20,059 nucleotides of DNA from a virus, in the IMG/VR virus record IMGVR_UViG_3300032285_000392, positions 1 through 20,059 of that record; one strand, given 5' to 3'. Of this stretch, positions 1-7,366 are shown in pieces. How positions within the stretch are numbered: position 1 is the first letter of the stretch; each line of letters opens with the position of its first letter. The notes under the pieces were generated by a model. The model ran no database searches, had not been told where the DNA came from, and saw only the letters and a list, made by a program, of their open reading frames with translations. Position numbers and translations under genes: made by a program.

Positions 1-32
1 GTACTCTGCAATTTACCCCAGATGAAGGCCAT
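1..32 (-). CDS. Possible start of a further gene (partial, runs off window)
   Basis: An ATG at 32-30 overlaps the endolysin TAA by one base (TAATG) and the frame MAFIWGKLQS is open to the window edge. The coupled junction matches the style of the other genes, so it may be the next gene (a spanin or holin would be expected here). Ten codons are too few to identify it. Confidence 0.35.
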   Translation of the reverse strand, partial: MAFIWGKLQS

Positions 33-685
33 TAGGCATCTCTCTTTTTGAGCAGGTATATCGCAGCAAGCACGACCGCCCCGGCGACCAACGCCACGCC
101 CACCGCCCAATGCACGCCGCTGAGACCCGTCAGTGCCGGTGCCGCCGTTGCAGCCGCCGCAGCCACGCCGCCCAGCTTGCTGACATCCACCGCCATTGAG
201 CCCTGGGCCGGTGTGGCGGGCTCGACACTGCGAGAGGCCACGAATGCACCCTTGGCCCAGAGACCGGCTTCAGCGGCCCGCCTGTTGCTCAGACCGGCAT
301 CCAGTTTGTTTCCTTTGGTCTTGTTCCAGCGGGCCAACTCGGTGGGCACGGCGCTGTAATCACGACCGTTCAACTTCCGAACCAAGGTGCTTTTCCGCAT
401 AGCGGCGACGCCGACATTGAACGTCCAACTGACCAGGGCGGCGAATTGATTGTCGGTAAGTTCGGCGCTGACCGCGCGAGACACTGCGCTTTCCGAAATC
501 GACAGATCAATCAGAAGAAGCTTTTCGGCGTCTTCCTGGCTGATCTTCATGCCTTCGGTCACGCCCAGCGTGTGACCGTATCCGATGGTCCAAACACCGG
601 CTGTGCAGCGGTACGCCTCCAAACGGAGGCCCTCCCACTGCTTGATGAACGCCAGCCCCTCGGGGCTGATGCGACGCGTGGTCAT
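32..685 (-). CDS. Endolysin, GH24 lysozyme with C-terminal membrane segment
   Basis: The chosen ATG at 685 overlaps the upstream TGA (ATGA) and gives 217 residues beginning MTTRRISPEGLAFIKQWEG; a longer frame from 712 lacks support. The domain is a T4/P22-type phage lysozyme that hydrolyses peptidoglycan. Glu18, Cys27 and Thr33 fit the E-x8-(D/C)-x5-T catalytic pattern, followed by TIGYGHT, LTDNQFAALVSWTFNVG and an RAAEAGLW motif. After residue 150 comes an Ala/Pro linker, then a hydrophobic span (about 191-212, AVGVALVAGAVVLAAIYLL) and KKRDA at the C-terminus. No N-terminal signal or SAR segment is seen. Tail-anchoring is unusual and may delay or localise activity. Confidence 0.92.
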   Translation of the reverse strand: MTTRRISPEGLAFIKQWEGLRLEAYRCTAGVWTIGYGHTLGVTEGMKISQEDAEKLLLIDLSISESAVSRAVSAELTDNQFAALVSWTFNVGVAAMRKSTLVRKLNGRDYSAVPTELARWNKTKGNKLDAGLSNRRAAEAGLWAKGAFVASRSVEPATPAQGSMAVDVSKLGGVAAAAATAAPALTGLSGVHWAVGVALVAGAVVLAAIYLLKKRDA

Positions 686-1149
686 GACAGCACCGGCCAG
701 ACGACATTCCACGGGAAGCCGGGCTGGCTGGGCACGTCTCGCAGGGCCTGCCGGTATGCCGCAAGATCGAAGTCGAGGCCGTTGCCTTCCTCCAGCGCCT
801 TGATCACGCGCCAGTCGGTGGCGGCGATGCGGGCATTCCGATCTGCGCGCACTGAGGCGGCCTGCTGGGCATTACGAGCGTCAATCTCATCTTGGGACAG
901 CGCCTCAACAACCCACTGCTGCGTCCATGATTGCCCGTCAAACAACGGCGTGCGCTCCACCAGCTTGTGCGTAGCAGCATCAACCACCGGCTGATCTGCA
1001 AAGTGTACAGGGTACACATTCCATTCGGCCAGATCAGCAGACGAGATGCCACCAACCGGAAAGCTGGTTGATGGATTGTCTCGGATCAAATCAGTCTGCG
1101 TGTATGGGTACGTGACGATCTGATTGTCGATGGCTTTGACGTAGAGCAT
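682..1149 (-). CDS. Tail fibre assembly-like protein (155 aa)
   Basis: The N-terminus (YVKAIDNQIVTYPYTQTDLI, RDNPSTSFPVG, WNVYPVHFAD) and the C-terminus (ATDWRVIKALEEGNGLDFDL, YRQALRDVPSQPGFPWNVVW) are the two hallmark segments of a phage family annotated as tail fibre assembly or DUF4376-like proteins. They are linked by an Ala/Arg-rich helix (about 90-115). Such proteins are small chaperones or minor tail-tip components for fibres and usually sit next to their client, here the propeller-like or fibre genes. GGGGGGCTGAG precedes the ATG; its TGA overlaps the endolysin ATG (ATGA). Confidence 0.75.
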   Translation of the reverse strand: MLYVKAIDNQIVTYPYTQTDLIRDNPSTSFPVGGISSADLAEWNVYPVHFADQPVVDAATHKLVERTPLFDGQSWTQQWVVEALSQDEIDARNAQQAASVRADRNARIAATDWRVIKALEEGNGLDFDLAAYRQALRDVPSQPGFPWNVVWPVLS

Positions 1150-1150
1150 C

Positions 1151-1420
1151 TCAGCCCCCCAGTTGCTGCTTTAGCACCGCCAGCATCACCTTAGCCTTCT
1201 TTTGCTCCAACCGCTCGGAAGCAAGAAGGCCGGTTAGCTGATCAACAAAACCGGACAGTTCCGACCGTTCATCAGTGCCCATGGCGGCAATGTTCGCCAG
1301 CGCCAACGTGTAATTGTCGATGTTGATCTGGTAGTGCATCACCTCTTGCTCGCGCGCTTCAAGGTTGATGGCGAGAATTTCCTCGCGGGTTTTCGGGGTT
1401 TCTTTGGTGGTATCGGTCAT
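1151..1420 (-). CDS. Small helical protein, possible tail-assembly factor (89 aa)
   Basis: The 89-residue protein is highly charged and probably all helical: TREEILAINLEAREQEVMHY, then NYTLALANIAAMG, and a C-terminal helix with LLASERLEQKKAKVMLAVLK. AGGA lies about eight bases upstream of its ATG. Its TGA is one base before the next ATG. Small coiled-coil proteins at this place, between a receptor-type protein and a tail-assembly-like protein, often act as chaperones, but I do not recognise the family. Confidence 0.65.
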   Translation of the reverse strand: MTDTTKETPKTREEILAINLEAREQEVMHYQINIDNYTLALANIAAMGTDERSELSGFVDQLTGLLASERLEQKKAKVMLAVLKQQLGG

Positions 1421-1429
1421 TTCTCTATC

Positions 1430-3313
1430 CTATTTGATTGTGTTAAAGGCTACGCCACATGCAGTAGCGCCGGGAGGCAGCGTTGCTGGATTTGCGTACT
1501 TGGTTCCAAAGCCAGAACCTGAAAACGAGTATGCGGTAATATAGGGGCTGCCATCGTGCGCGATAGCTATTGCAGAGCTATCCGGGCTAAATGCGACACC
1601 GCCCCCAGCGCCCGTCGGTAGCGTCGCTGGATTAGAATATTTAGTTCCAAAGCCAGAACCTGACCATGGATAAGCAAATATAAATGGCGTTGTATCGCAA
1701 ACAACAGCAATAGCTGAACTATCCCCGCTAAATGCTATGCCTCTGCCATTGCCCGTCGGTAGCGTTGCTGGATCAGAATATTTAGTTCCAAAACCAGAAC
1801 CTGACCATGGATATGCTGAAATGTAAGGACTGCTAGAGTGCGCGATAGCTATTGCAGAACCATTGGGGCTAAACGCTACGCCAAATCCATTATTGGCAAG
1901 TAGTGTTCCTGGATCAAAATATTGAGTTCCAAATCCAGAACTTGACCATGGATATACTGAAATGTAAGGACTTAATTGATGCGCGATAGCTATTGCAGAA
2001 CTATTCGTGCTAAACGCTACGCCGTAGCCCCCGCCTGTTGGTGCCGTCGCTGGATTTGCATATTTAGTCCCAAAACCGGAACCTGAACATGGGTATGCTG
2101 AAATATTGGGGAAACCACTGTGAGCAACAGCTATTGTAGAACCATCAGGGCTAAACGCTATGCCATTGCCGGAGCCTGTCGGCAAAGTGCTTGGATCAGA
2201 ACATTTAGTTCCAAAACCAGAACCTGACCATGGATATATTGAGGTGTAAGGACTGCTTTGATACGATACAGCAATCTGCTGAACCGGATACCCGCCGGAT
2301 GTGAAGGCAACGCTAAATGCCAAGTTTGTTGGTAACGTGGTTGGGTTAGCGTATTTGGTTCCGAAACCAGAAGCCGACCATGAATAAGCAAATATAAATG
2401 GGGTTGTGTCGCAAGCAACAGCAATAGCCGAACTATCCCCACTAAAAGCAACACCGTAACCGGTGCCAGAAGGCAAGGTGGCCGGATTAGCATATTTAGT
2501 TCCAAAACCAGACCCCGACCACGGGTATGCGGTAACAAACGGCGTTGTGTCACTAACAACAGCAATAGCCGACCCATTTGGGCTAAACGCGACGCCTCGA
2601 CTAATATCTGGTGGTAATGTTGCGGGATCGGAATATTTAGTCCCATACCCAGAACTTGACCAAGGGTATGCCGACACAAACGGAGATGAAATATGAGCAA
2701 AAGCAATGGCAGCGCCATTGGGGCTGAACGCCACGCTTAAAGCCCCGCCTGCCGGTGGGGTTGCTGCGTTGGCATATTTAGTTCCAAATCCAGACCCCGA
2801 CCATGCGTATACCGACCCGTTACTATCAGCCACAGCGAGAGCGGTTCCGTCTGGACTGAACGCTACGCCGCTGCACTGCCCAACCGGCAAAGTCGAAGGA
2901 TTGGCATATTTAGTTCCAAATCCAGAGCCTGACCACGGGTACACAGTTACATATGGCGACCCAAGATGGCCCACAGCCAAAGCCGAACTATTGTAATTAA
3001 ACGCAGAACTTTGAGCTAGTGCCGCCGGTAGCGTAGCCGGATCGGAATACCTGCTTCCGAATCCAGACCCAGACCAAGAATAAGCCACAACATATGGTGA
3101 TCCTGATAAAGCCGCCGCAAGAACGGTTCCGGTTGGATTAAACGAAACACCCGTATAACCGGTTGGAAGTGAAGCTGGATTAGCGTATTTGGTTCCAAAT
3201 CCACTTGTTGACCAAGGATAAACAGAAATATATGGCGAACTAAGATGCCCAACGGCAATTGCCCGAGACGGTGCTGACGCGGCTGAAACCTGAGTTGTAT
3301 TTGCGCTAAACAT
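1430..3313 (-). CDS. 13-repeat beta-propeller-like tail-region protein (627 aa)
   Basis: After an 18-residue leader the entire protein is 13 consecutive repeats of 44-50 residues (mostly 47). Each follows the plan IAVAH..SPYISAYPWSGSG, FGTKYANPATLPTG, GVAFSPDGSA. This resembles WD40/YVTN-type propeller blades: a hydrophobic strand, a Tyr/Trp strand, and the FSPDG turn before the next strand. No signal peptide is seen. Repeat 4 is three residues short and repeat 7 three long. The gene sits with the fibre genes and begins on the preceding TGA (TGATG), so an adhesin or tail-tip role is likely. Codon use looks AT-richer than the head genes, perhaps indicating separate acquisition. A receptor-binding function is inference. 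Confidence 0.85.
   Translation of the reverse strand: MFSANTTQVSAASAPSRAIAVGHLSSPYISVYPWSTSGFGTKYANPASLPTGYTGVSFNPTGTVLAAALSGSPYVVAYSWSGSGFGSRYSDPATLPAALAQSSAFNYNSSALAVGHLGSPYVTVYPWSGSGFGTKYANPSTLPVGQCSGVAFSPDGTALAVADSNGSVYAWSGSGFGTKYANAATPPAGGALSVAFSPNGAAIAFAHISSPFVSAYPWSSSGYGTKYSDPATLPPDISRGVAFSPNGSAIAVVSDTTPFVTAYPWSGSGFGTKYANPATLPSGTGYGVAFSGDSSAIAVACDTTPFIFAYSWSASGFGTKYANPTTLPTNLAFSVAFTSGGYPVQQIAVSYQSSPYTSIYPWSGSGFGTKCSDPSTLPTGSGNGIAFSPDGSTIAVAHSGFPNISAYPCSGSGFGTKYANPATAPTGGGYGVAFSTNSSAIAIAHQLSPYISVYPWSSSGFGTQYFDPGTLLANNGFGVAFSPNGSAIAIAHSSSPYISAYPWSGSGFGTKYSDPATLPTGNGRGIAFSGDSSAIAVVCDTTPFIFAYPWSGSGFGTKYSNPATLPTGAGGGVAFSPDSSAIAIAHDGSPYITAYSFSGSGFGTKYANPATLPPGATACGVAFNTIK
1433..3259 (-). repeat. 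Tandem repeats of about 141 bp, 13 copies
   Basis: In-frame 47-codon units span nearly the whole gene. They are readable on the plus strand as recurring TTAGTTCCAAA(A/T)CCAGAACCTGACCATGG-type blocks about 141 bases apart. Copies vary from near-identical to strongly diverged; the block 1671-1732 matches 2385-2446 at 57 of 62 bases. The spacing is uniform and coding, with no unique spacers. Confidence 0.9.
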
Positions 3314-4026
3314 CAGAGGTAATTCTGCCCAGCAACCGAACCCAGCCAGTTCGTGCCATCAGCCGTGAACACAAATTTATCGCCTTTGCTGGCGGTGCTG
3401 GTGATTGTTGGCGCGGTAGACGAAGGCCACTTGACCACAGCGGGCCACGTCGCAGTTCTGCTGCCCGTGGCGTCCTGCTTCAGGAACATCATGAAGGATT
3501 GCCCTGCGGTGGCGGTTGGGAACGTGAACGTGCAGTTACCCGTCAACGTCAGGATTTGCAAGGTGCCGTTCGCTAAAGAAACTGTGTAAGCCGTGCTGGT
3601 GTTGGCTGTTACGGTTTCTTCGGTGTAACCATCGTTTACCGTCACAGCAGACAGCGTGAAACTGGTAAACGTGTTGGTGTTGCCCAGCGTACCTGCATTG
3701 TTATACAGCGCGTAACCCGAGGTGCCGCCGCTAATACCTGTTGTGCCAACCGTAAGGCCGCTGGCAACGGTCGAGAACGACAAAGTGCCCGATCCGTTGG
3801 TGGTCACCACCTGACCATTGGTGCCGTCTGCGGTCGGGTATTTTAGCCCTGCCGGATTGTTCATAAGGCGGGTGACGGTGCCCGACGCATTTTTAGAAAA
3901 CAGCGCCATGTCGGTGTTGGCGATGTTGATCGCCAGTTCGCCATCCGCAAGGTTCGTGTTGACGGGCACCGCTGCGCCGGTCGTCGTGCGGTACAACTGG
4001 ATCGGCGTGAATCCGACGGCGGCCAT
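3313..4026 (-). CDS. Tail fibre/receptor-type structural protein (237 aa)
   Basis: The N-terminus (GFTPIQLYRTTTGAAVPVNT, LADGELAINIANTDMALFSK) is a module commonly found at the start of phage fibre-like proteins. It is followed by Gly/Thr/Ser-rich linkers (TNGSGTLSFSTVASG, GTSGYALYNNAGTLGN). The C-terminal beta domain has LTGNCTFTFPTATAGQSFMMF, TWPAVVKWPSSTAPTITS and DKFVFTADGTNWLGSVAGQ, a pattern frequent in secondary tail fibres and phage adhesins. Its ribosome site AGGAG lies within the end of the endonuclease gene. The TGA overlaps the next ATG by one base. Confidence 0.8.
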   Translation of the reverse strand: MAAVGFTPIQLYRTTTGAAVPVNTNLADGELAINIANTDMALFSKNASGTVTRLMNNPAGLKYPTADGTNGQVVTTNGSGTLSFSTVASGLTVGTTGISGGTSGYALYNNAGTLGNTNTFTSFTLSAVTVNDGYTEETVTANTSTAYTVSLANGTLQILTLTGNCTFTFPTATAGQSFMMFLKQDATGSRTATWPAVVKWPSSTAPTITSTASKGDKFVFTADGTNWLGSVAGQNYL

Positions 4027-4027
4027 A

Positions 4028-4738
4028 TTATTTCTCCTGTTGCAATTGTTTACGCTTGGCCCAACTAATGCTTGCAGCTTGTGAAAGTTTTTTCCGCGTT
4101 TCTTCGTTTACAGGTTTTTGTTTTCTACCTTTCTGGGCTGCTGAAATTTTAGCTTTTGCTTCATCAGTGTGCGGTCGCCCCGGTTTGCCCATAAGAGACT
4201 CTGAAATTTTAGCTCGCGTTAAAGGGTCTCTAGTTTTTCCAAGCCAAAATCCCGGTGAACCCGTTTTGGCTACAGATATCTTAAGTTTTGATTCTTCTGT
4301 GTGATTTTTGCCGTAAAAATAATTGTTTTGTAAACTACGCGCCTTAGACATTTTTTCTAATGTCTCGGGTTTATGCGTCCTACCCTTGCGCTGCTCACCC
4401 ATTAACATTCGAGTTTCTTCAGTGTGAGAATAACCAGAAATTCCCTCTCCACCCTCAGTCATATTGGTCAACTTCACACCTGCGCGCCTAAGAGCTTTGA
4501 TCAAACCTTTTTCTAAGTCTAACGCAAGCTCTTCGCTTGAGCAATCAAAGCGACCTACAAGTATGATGTCTTCGCCGTATTTGCCAATTACGTTACCATG
4601 GTGATAATTTCTAGCCGAAAAATCATGCGAACGCCTTCCTTTACCCTTACCAACATAAAATATACCGCTCGCATCCGTTATATCCGGGCGAGCGTGGACG
4701 TATGCGTAGAACTGAGACGATTGTTGTAGCTCCTGCAT
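4028..4738 (-). CDS. GIY-YIG-type homing endonuclease with NUMOD3 repeats
   Basis: The 236-residue protein has a divergent GIY-YIG domain (residues about 9-98): FYAYVHARPD, GIFYVGKGKGRR (27-36), a metal-binding Glu in LDLEKGLI (76) and NMTEGGEG (92-99). It is followed by at least four NUMOD3-type repeats (GYSHTEETRMLMGEQRKGR, KNHTEESKLKISVAKTG, PHTDEAKAKISAAQKGR and others). It lies between the DUF5856-like gene and a fibre gene; its ATG is 4 nt after the upstream TGA. The last codons (CAG GAG AAA TAA) supply the Shine-Dalgarno of the fibre gene, whose ATG is one base after the TAA. It has an AT-rich composition. It is a free-standing mobile endonuclease; its target is unknown. Confidence 0.9.
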   Translation of the reverse strand: MQELQQSSQFYAYVHARPDITDASGIFYVGKGKGRRSHDFSARNYHHGNVIGKYGEDIILVGRFDCSSEELALDLEKGLIKALRRAGVKLTNMTEGGEGISGYSHTEETRMLMGEQRKGRTHKPETLEKMSKARSLQNNYFYGKNHTEESKLKISVAKTGSPGFWLGKTRDPLTRAKISESLMGKPGRPHTDEAKAKISAAQKGRKQKPVNEETRKKLSQAASISWAKRKQLQQEK

Positions 4739-4742
4739 CAGA

Positions 4743-5087
4743 TCACCTCAGATTTTCGATCTTGTACAGCGTCGTCATGTACACCGCTGTCATTTCATCA
4801 AGAATGTTTTCAAGGGCCGGGACACCTCGAGCGATGTCCTTGCGATTTGAATTTAGCCATAGCAGGTCTTTGCGAAGAAACTTAGCAATATCTTTGACCT
4901 CGTCCGGGGCTTCCGCAAGCTGACCAAACGTACCTTGATGCGCCTCAACGTAGCGATCCAGCACGTCGATGATGTTATCGTAAAACTCACCGAGAGCTTG
5001 ATGCTGAGAAAAGCTGTTGGTGGTCCAATGATTGGCATGCGCGGTGTTGCGCGCCTGGAAGGATTTTATGATCAAATCTTTGATCAT
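4743..5087 (-). CDS. DUF5856-like protein with Dps-type metal-site signature (114 aa)
   Basis: This 114-residue, largely helical protein resembles the phage family I know as DUF5856. The stretch HANHWTTNSFSQHQALGEFYD then IIDVLDRYVE recalls the Dps/ferritin family: HW at 20-21, His29, Tyr36, Asp44 and Glu48. The spacing from His29 to Tyr, Asp and Glu equals that of the Dps intersubunit ferroxidase site (for example His43, Tyr50, Asp58, Glu62 in Listeria Dps), and the HW-to-His loop is three residues shorter. The protein is shorter than Dps (about 150-170 residues). The ATG overlaps the fibre TGA by one base. Iron or oxidant chemistry is inference; a structural helper role is equally open. Confidence 0.7.
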   Translation of the reverse strand: MIKDLIIKSFQARNTAHANHWTTNSFSQHQALGEFYDNIIDVLDRYVEAHQGTFGQLAEAPDEVKDIAKFLRKDLLWLNSNRKDIARGVPALENILDEMTAVYMTTLYKIENLR

Positions 5088-7366
5088 CAGAATGTACCCC
5101 CATTAATGCCGCCCCAGGCGGGCGCACTGGCACCCGCAGATACCAGAACCTGACCGGCAGTGCCAGCAGCGGTAAATGCGTAAGCTGTTCCAGTTCCATA
5201 AGCAGAACCACCAGCCGTAGGCGCGGCAGTACCGTTCGTGCCGCCGTTCGCAACAGGCAGTGTGCCGCTCACATGGGTGGTAAGGCCGATCTTGCCGTAA
5301 CTCGGAGCCGCGCCGACACCGCCAGAGATTAGCGCATTGCCGGTGGCCACATCTGCAAGAGACGCCAGGGTGGTTGTGCCACTGGCGTAAACAAGATCAC
5401 CAATCGTGTAAGAGGTAAGGTTGGTGCCACCGTTGGCCACCGGTAGCGTACCGCTCACATGCGTTGTAAGCCCGATTTTACCGTAACTCGGAGCGGCCCC
5501 AACGCCACCCGAAATCAGCGCATTGCCCGTGGCGACATCGGCCAAACTTGCAAGCGTCGTGGCACCGCTGGCATAGACAATATCGCCAATCGTGTAAGAG
5601 GTGAGCCCTGTGCCGCCATACGCCACACCCACCGTGGTTGCATTCCAAGTTCCGGCGGTAAGCGTACCAACGCCCGTAATGCCCGTATACGAGCCGGTTA
5701 AGCGAGCCGACGCCAGCGTACCCGATGTGACCTGGGTGGCGGCAATGGCGATTGAGGTATCGAGCGCCGCCGTCAACTGGCCCTGGGCATTTACCGTAAA
5801 CGTAGGAACCGCCGATGCGGACCCGTAAGCGGCGGCGGTTACCGTTGTGTTGGTGATGCTGAAGACATTACCGGCAAGGGTTAGCCCGGTGCCTGCCGTA
5901 TATATGGTAGATGCACCAAACTGCGAGAACACAATTGCCGTGGTGCCAACCGTTATCGGCAACGGGGTCTGCTGAACCCACGATGTGTTAGCGTTGACCG
6001 TGCCCGCCGTGATGAAGAAGAAATCGCCTGCGTCAATCTGACTGACACCCGTACCCGGCGTGTCAAAATCAGTTGCACGGGTCAGAATAAAAGGCGCGGC
6101 ACCGCTGCCCGTCTGCGTGACGACATAGACGCCGTTATGGGCCTGATTGGCTTGGTTCTTGACCAGCACGCGGTTGGTGGTCGCAACCAGCGTGCCATCG
6201 ACCGACAGGGCCGCATTTGCCGTCGCGGTCAGCGTAGCGCCGACACCCGAAGACCCGTTGTTATAGGTGCAGGTCGGCAACGCTGCCGCACTAGCCAACC
6301 GACAAGCTTGGTGGAAGTTGATACCTGCCGCGATGGAATCGGCATAATTTTTGTTGACGATGTCGGTGCCGTTGGTCGGCGCAGTCGAGATGCTACCGGT
6401 CGTCAGGCTAACCGCGTTGATCGGGGTGTTCGTTGCAGAAGTGACTTGGCCCTTGGCGTTTACGGTGATGACCGGCACGACCGATTGAGAGCCGTATGTG
6501 CTGGCGGACGCGCCCGAATTGGGCAGGTCCGCCGTGACCAGAGCGCGAAAGCCTGTGGCCCCCGCAGGGCCAGATGCGGGGCCAGCATAGACCACGTTGG
6601 CCGCTTGGTCCGTTACGACGAGCGCCGAGCCCCAAGTGGGGGCACCAGTGCCGCCAGAAATAAGCACCTGACCGGCAATGCCGACCGGACCCACATACAG
6701 GCCATCGGCACCGGACCAGATAACAGCGCCAGCAGCCGCCACGATGCTTCGTGCCGTGCCGCCGTTGCTCAGGCCAAGAATGCCATCAACTTCGTCATCC
6801 ACACCGACATTCACCGCCGGGTGCTTATGGTCGGCGCGGGCAATATCGGTGGACGTGCCTGCCGAACCCGATTGGAACCCGGCCAGTGGGGCCGCGTTGC
6901 TCAGATTGGCCGTGATCGTGATGTTGCTGCTAAGCGGTCCACCGCCGCCAAGACCCGTCCCGGCGATAACTTGGCGGCTTGTGGGCACATACCCACTGAT
7001 CGCAACTGGCACCGTAGTGGCCGACATAACGCGGCCCGTGGCGTCAACGGTGAACACAGGAATGTCGGTGGCAGTGCCGTAGGAATTGGGCGTGACGCCC
7101 GAACTGGCAAGCTGGGTCGTGCCCACGCCGCCATTGGCAATGCTCAGCGTGACGTTTGAGGTAAGCTGGCCACCGCCGGTCATACCCGTACCGGCAATCA
7201 CTTGGCGCGTGACCGGCACCCCAGCAACAGCAAGCAGATCACCGACACGAATCTGATAGTTGTTGCCCTGGTAGACAATCATCATGAGCGAGTTTTCGTC
7301 AGCCACCGGGGCGACCGGTAGTTGCGTGATCCGCGTCGGAATGAGATTGCTAGGTACGTCGGTCAT
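5087..7366 (-). CDS. Large tail fibre protein (759 aa)
   Basis: The N-terminal segment (TRITQLPVAPVADENSLMMIVYQ) looks like the particle-attachment part of a podoviral fibre. The shaft is a series of Gly/Thr/Ser-rich modules: VIAGTGMTGGGQLTSNVTLS and VIAGTGLGGGGPLSSNITIT, YGTATDIPVFTVDATGRV and two related copies, an ARADHKHP motif near 180, and DGTLVATTNRVLVKNQANQA (about 395-415), a module frequent in fibres. Near the C-terminus two almost identical 62-residue units lie at 584-645 and 646-707. It likely forms a trimer that contacts the host surface. CTGGAG precedes the ATG, which directly follows the upstream TAA. No chaperone domain is visible at the C-terminus. Confidence 0.85.
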   Translation of the reverse strand: MTDVPSNLIPTRITQLPVAPVADENSLMMIVYQGNNYQIRVGDLLAVAGVPVTRQVIAGTGMTGGGQLTSNVTLSIANGGVGTTQLASSGVTPNSYGTATDIPVFTVDATGRVMSATTVPVAISGYVPTSRQVIAGTGLGGGGPLSSNITITANLSNAAPLAGFQSGSAGTSTDIARADHKHPAVNVGVDDEVDGILGLSNGGTARSIVAAAGAVIWSGADGLYVGPVGIAGQVLISGGTGAPTWGSALVVTDQAANVVYAGPASGPAGATGFRALVTADLPNSGASASTYGSQSVVPVITVNAKGQVTSATNTPINAVSLTTGSISTAPTNGTDIVNKNYADSIAAGINFHQACRLASAAALPTCTYNNGSSGVGATLTATANAALSVDGTLVATTNRVLVKNQANQAHNGVYVVTQTGSGAAPFILTRATDFDTPGTGVSQIDAGDFFFITAGTVNANTSWVQQTPLPITVGTTAIVFSQFGASTIYTAGTGLTLAGNVFSITNTTVTAAAYGSASAVPTFTVNAQGQLTAALDTSIAIAATQVTSGTLASARLTGSYTGITGVGTLTAGTWNATTVGVAYGGTGLTSYTIGDIVYASGATTLASLADVATGNALISGGVGAAPSYGKIGLTTHVSGTLPVANGGTNLTSYTIGDLVYASGTTTLASLADVATGNALISGGVGAAPSYGKIGLTTHVSGTLPVANGGTNGTAAPTAGGSAYGTGTAYAFTAAGTAGQVLVSAGASAPAWGGINGGTF
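5246..5617 (-). repeat. Two 186-bp tandem units in the tail fibre gene
   Basis: Units at 5432-5617 and 5246-5431 encode 62 residues each, from GGT(G/N)LTSYTIGD to GTLPVAN. By direct comparison the proteins differ at 3 of 62 positions, while the DNA differs at 44 of 186 positions, mostly third codon positions. A third partial GGTN start follows at 5245. Confidence 0.9.

Noticed and set aside
682-1420. Frameshifted tail-assembly chaperone pair
   Set aside because: The two genes have separate starts with a ribosome site each and a one-base gap; I see no slippery heptamer in an overlap that would fuse them.
1433-3259. CRISPR-like array of evenly spaced repeats
   Set aside because: The spacing is about 141 bases with no short conserved repeat/unique spacer alternation, and the whole region is one open coding frame of protein repeats.
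6137-7159. Plus-strand open frame of 340 codons
   Set aside because: It lies opposite the fibre gene, whose repetitive Gly/Thr/Ala codons lack stops on the other strand. The translation is Arg/Gly-rich without domain pattern, and no ribosome site or plus-strand neighbour supports it.
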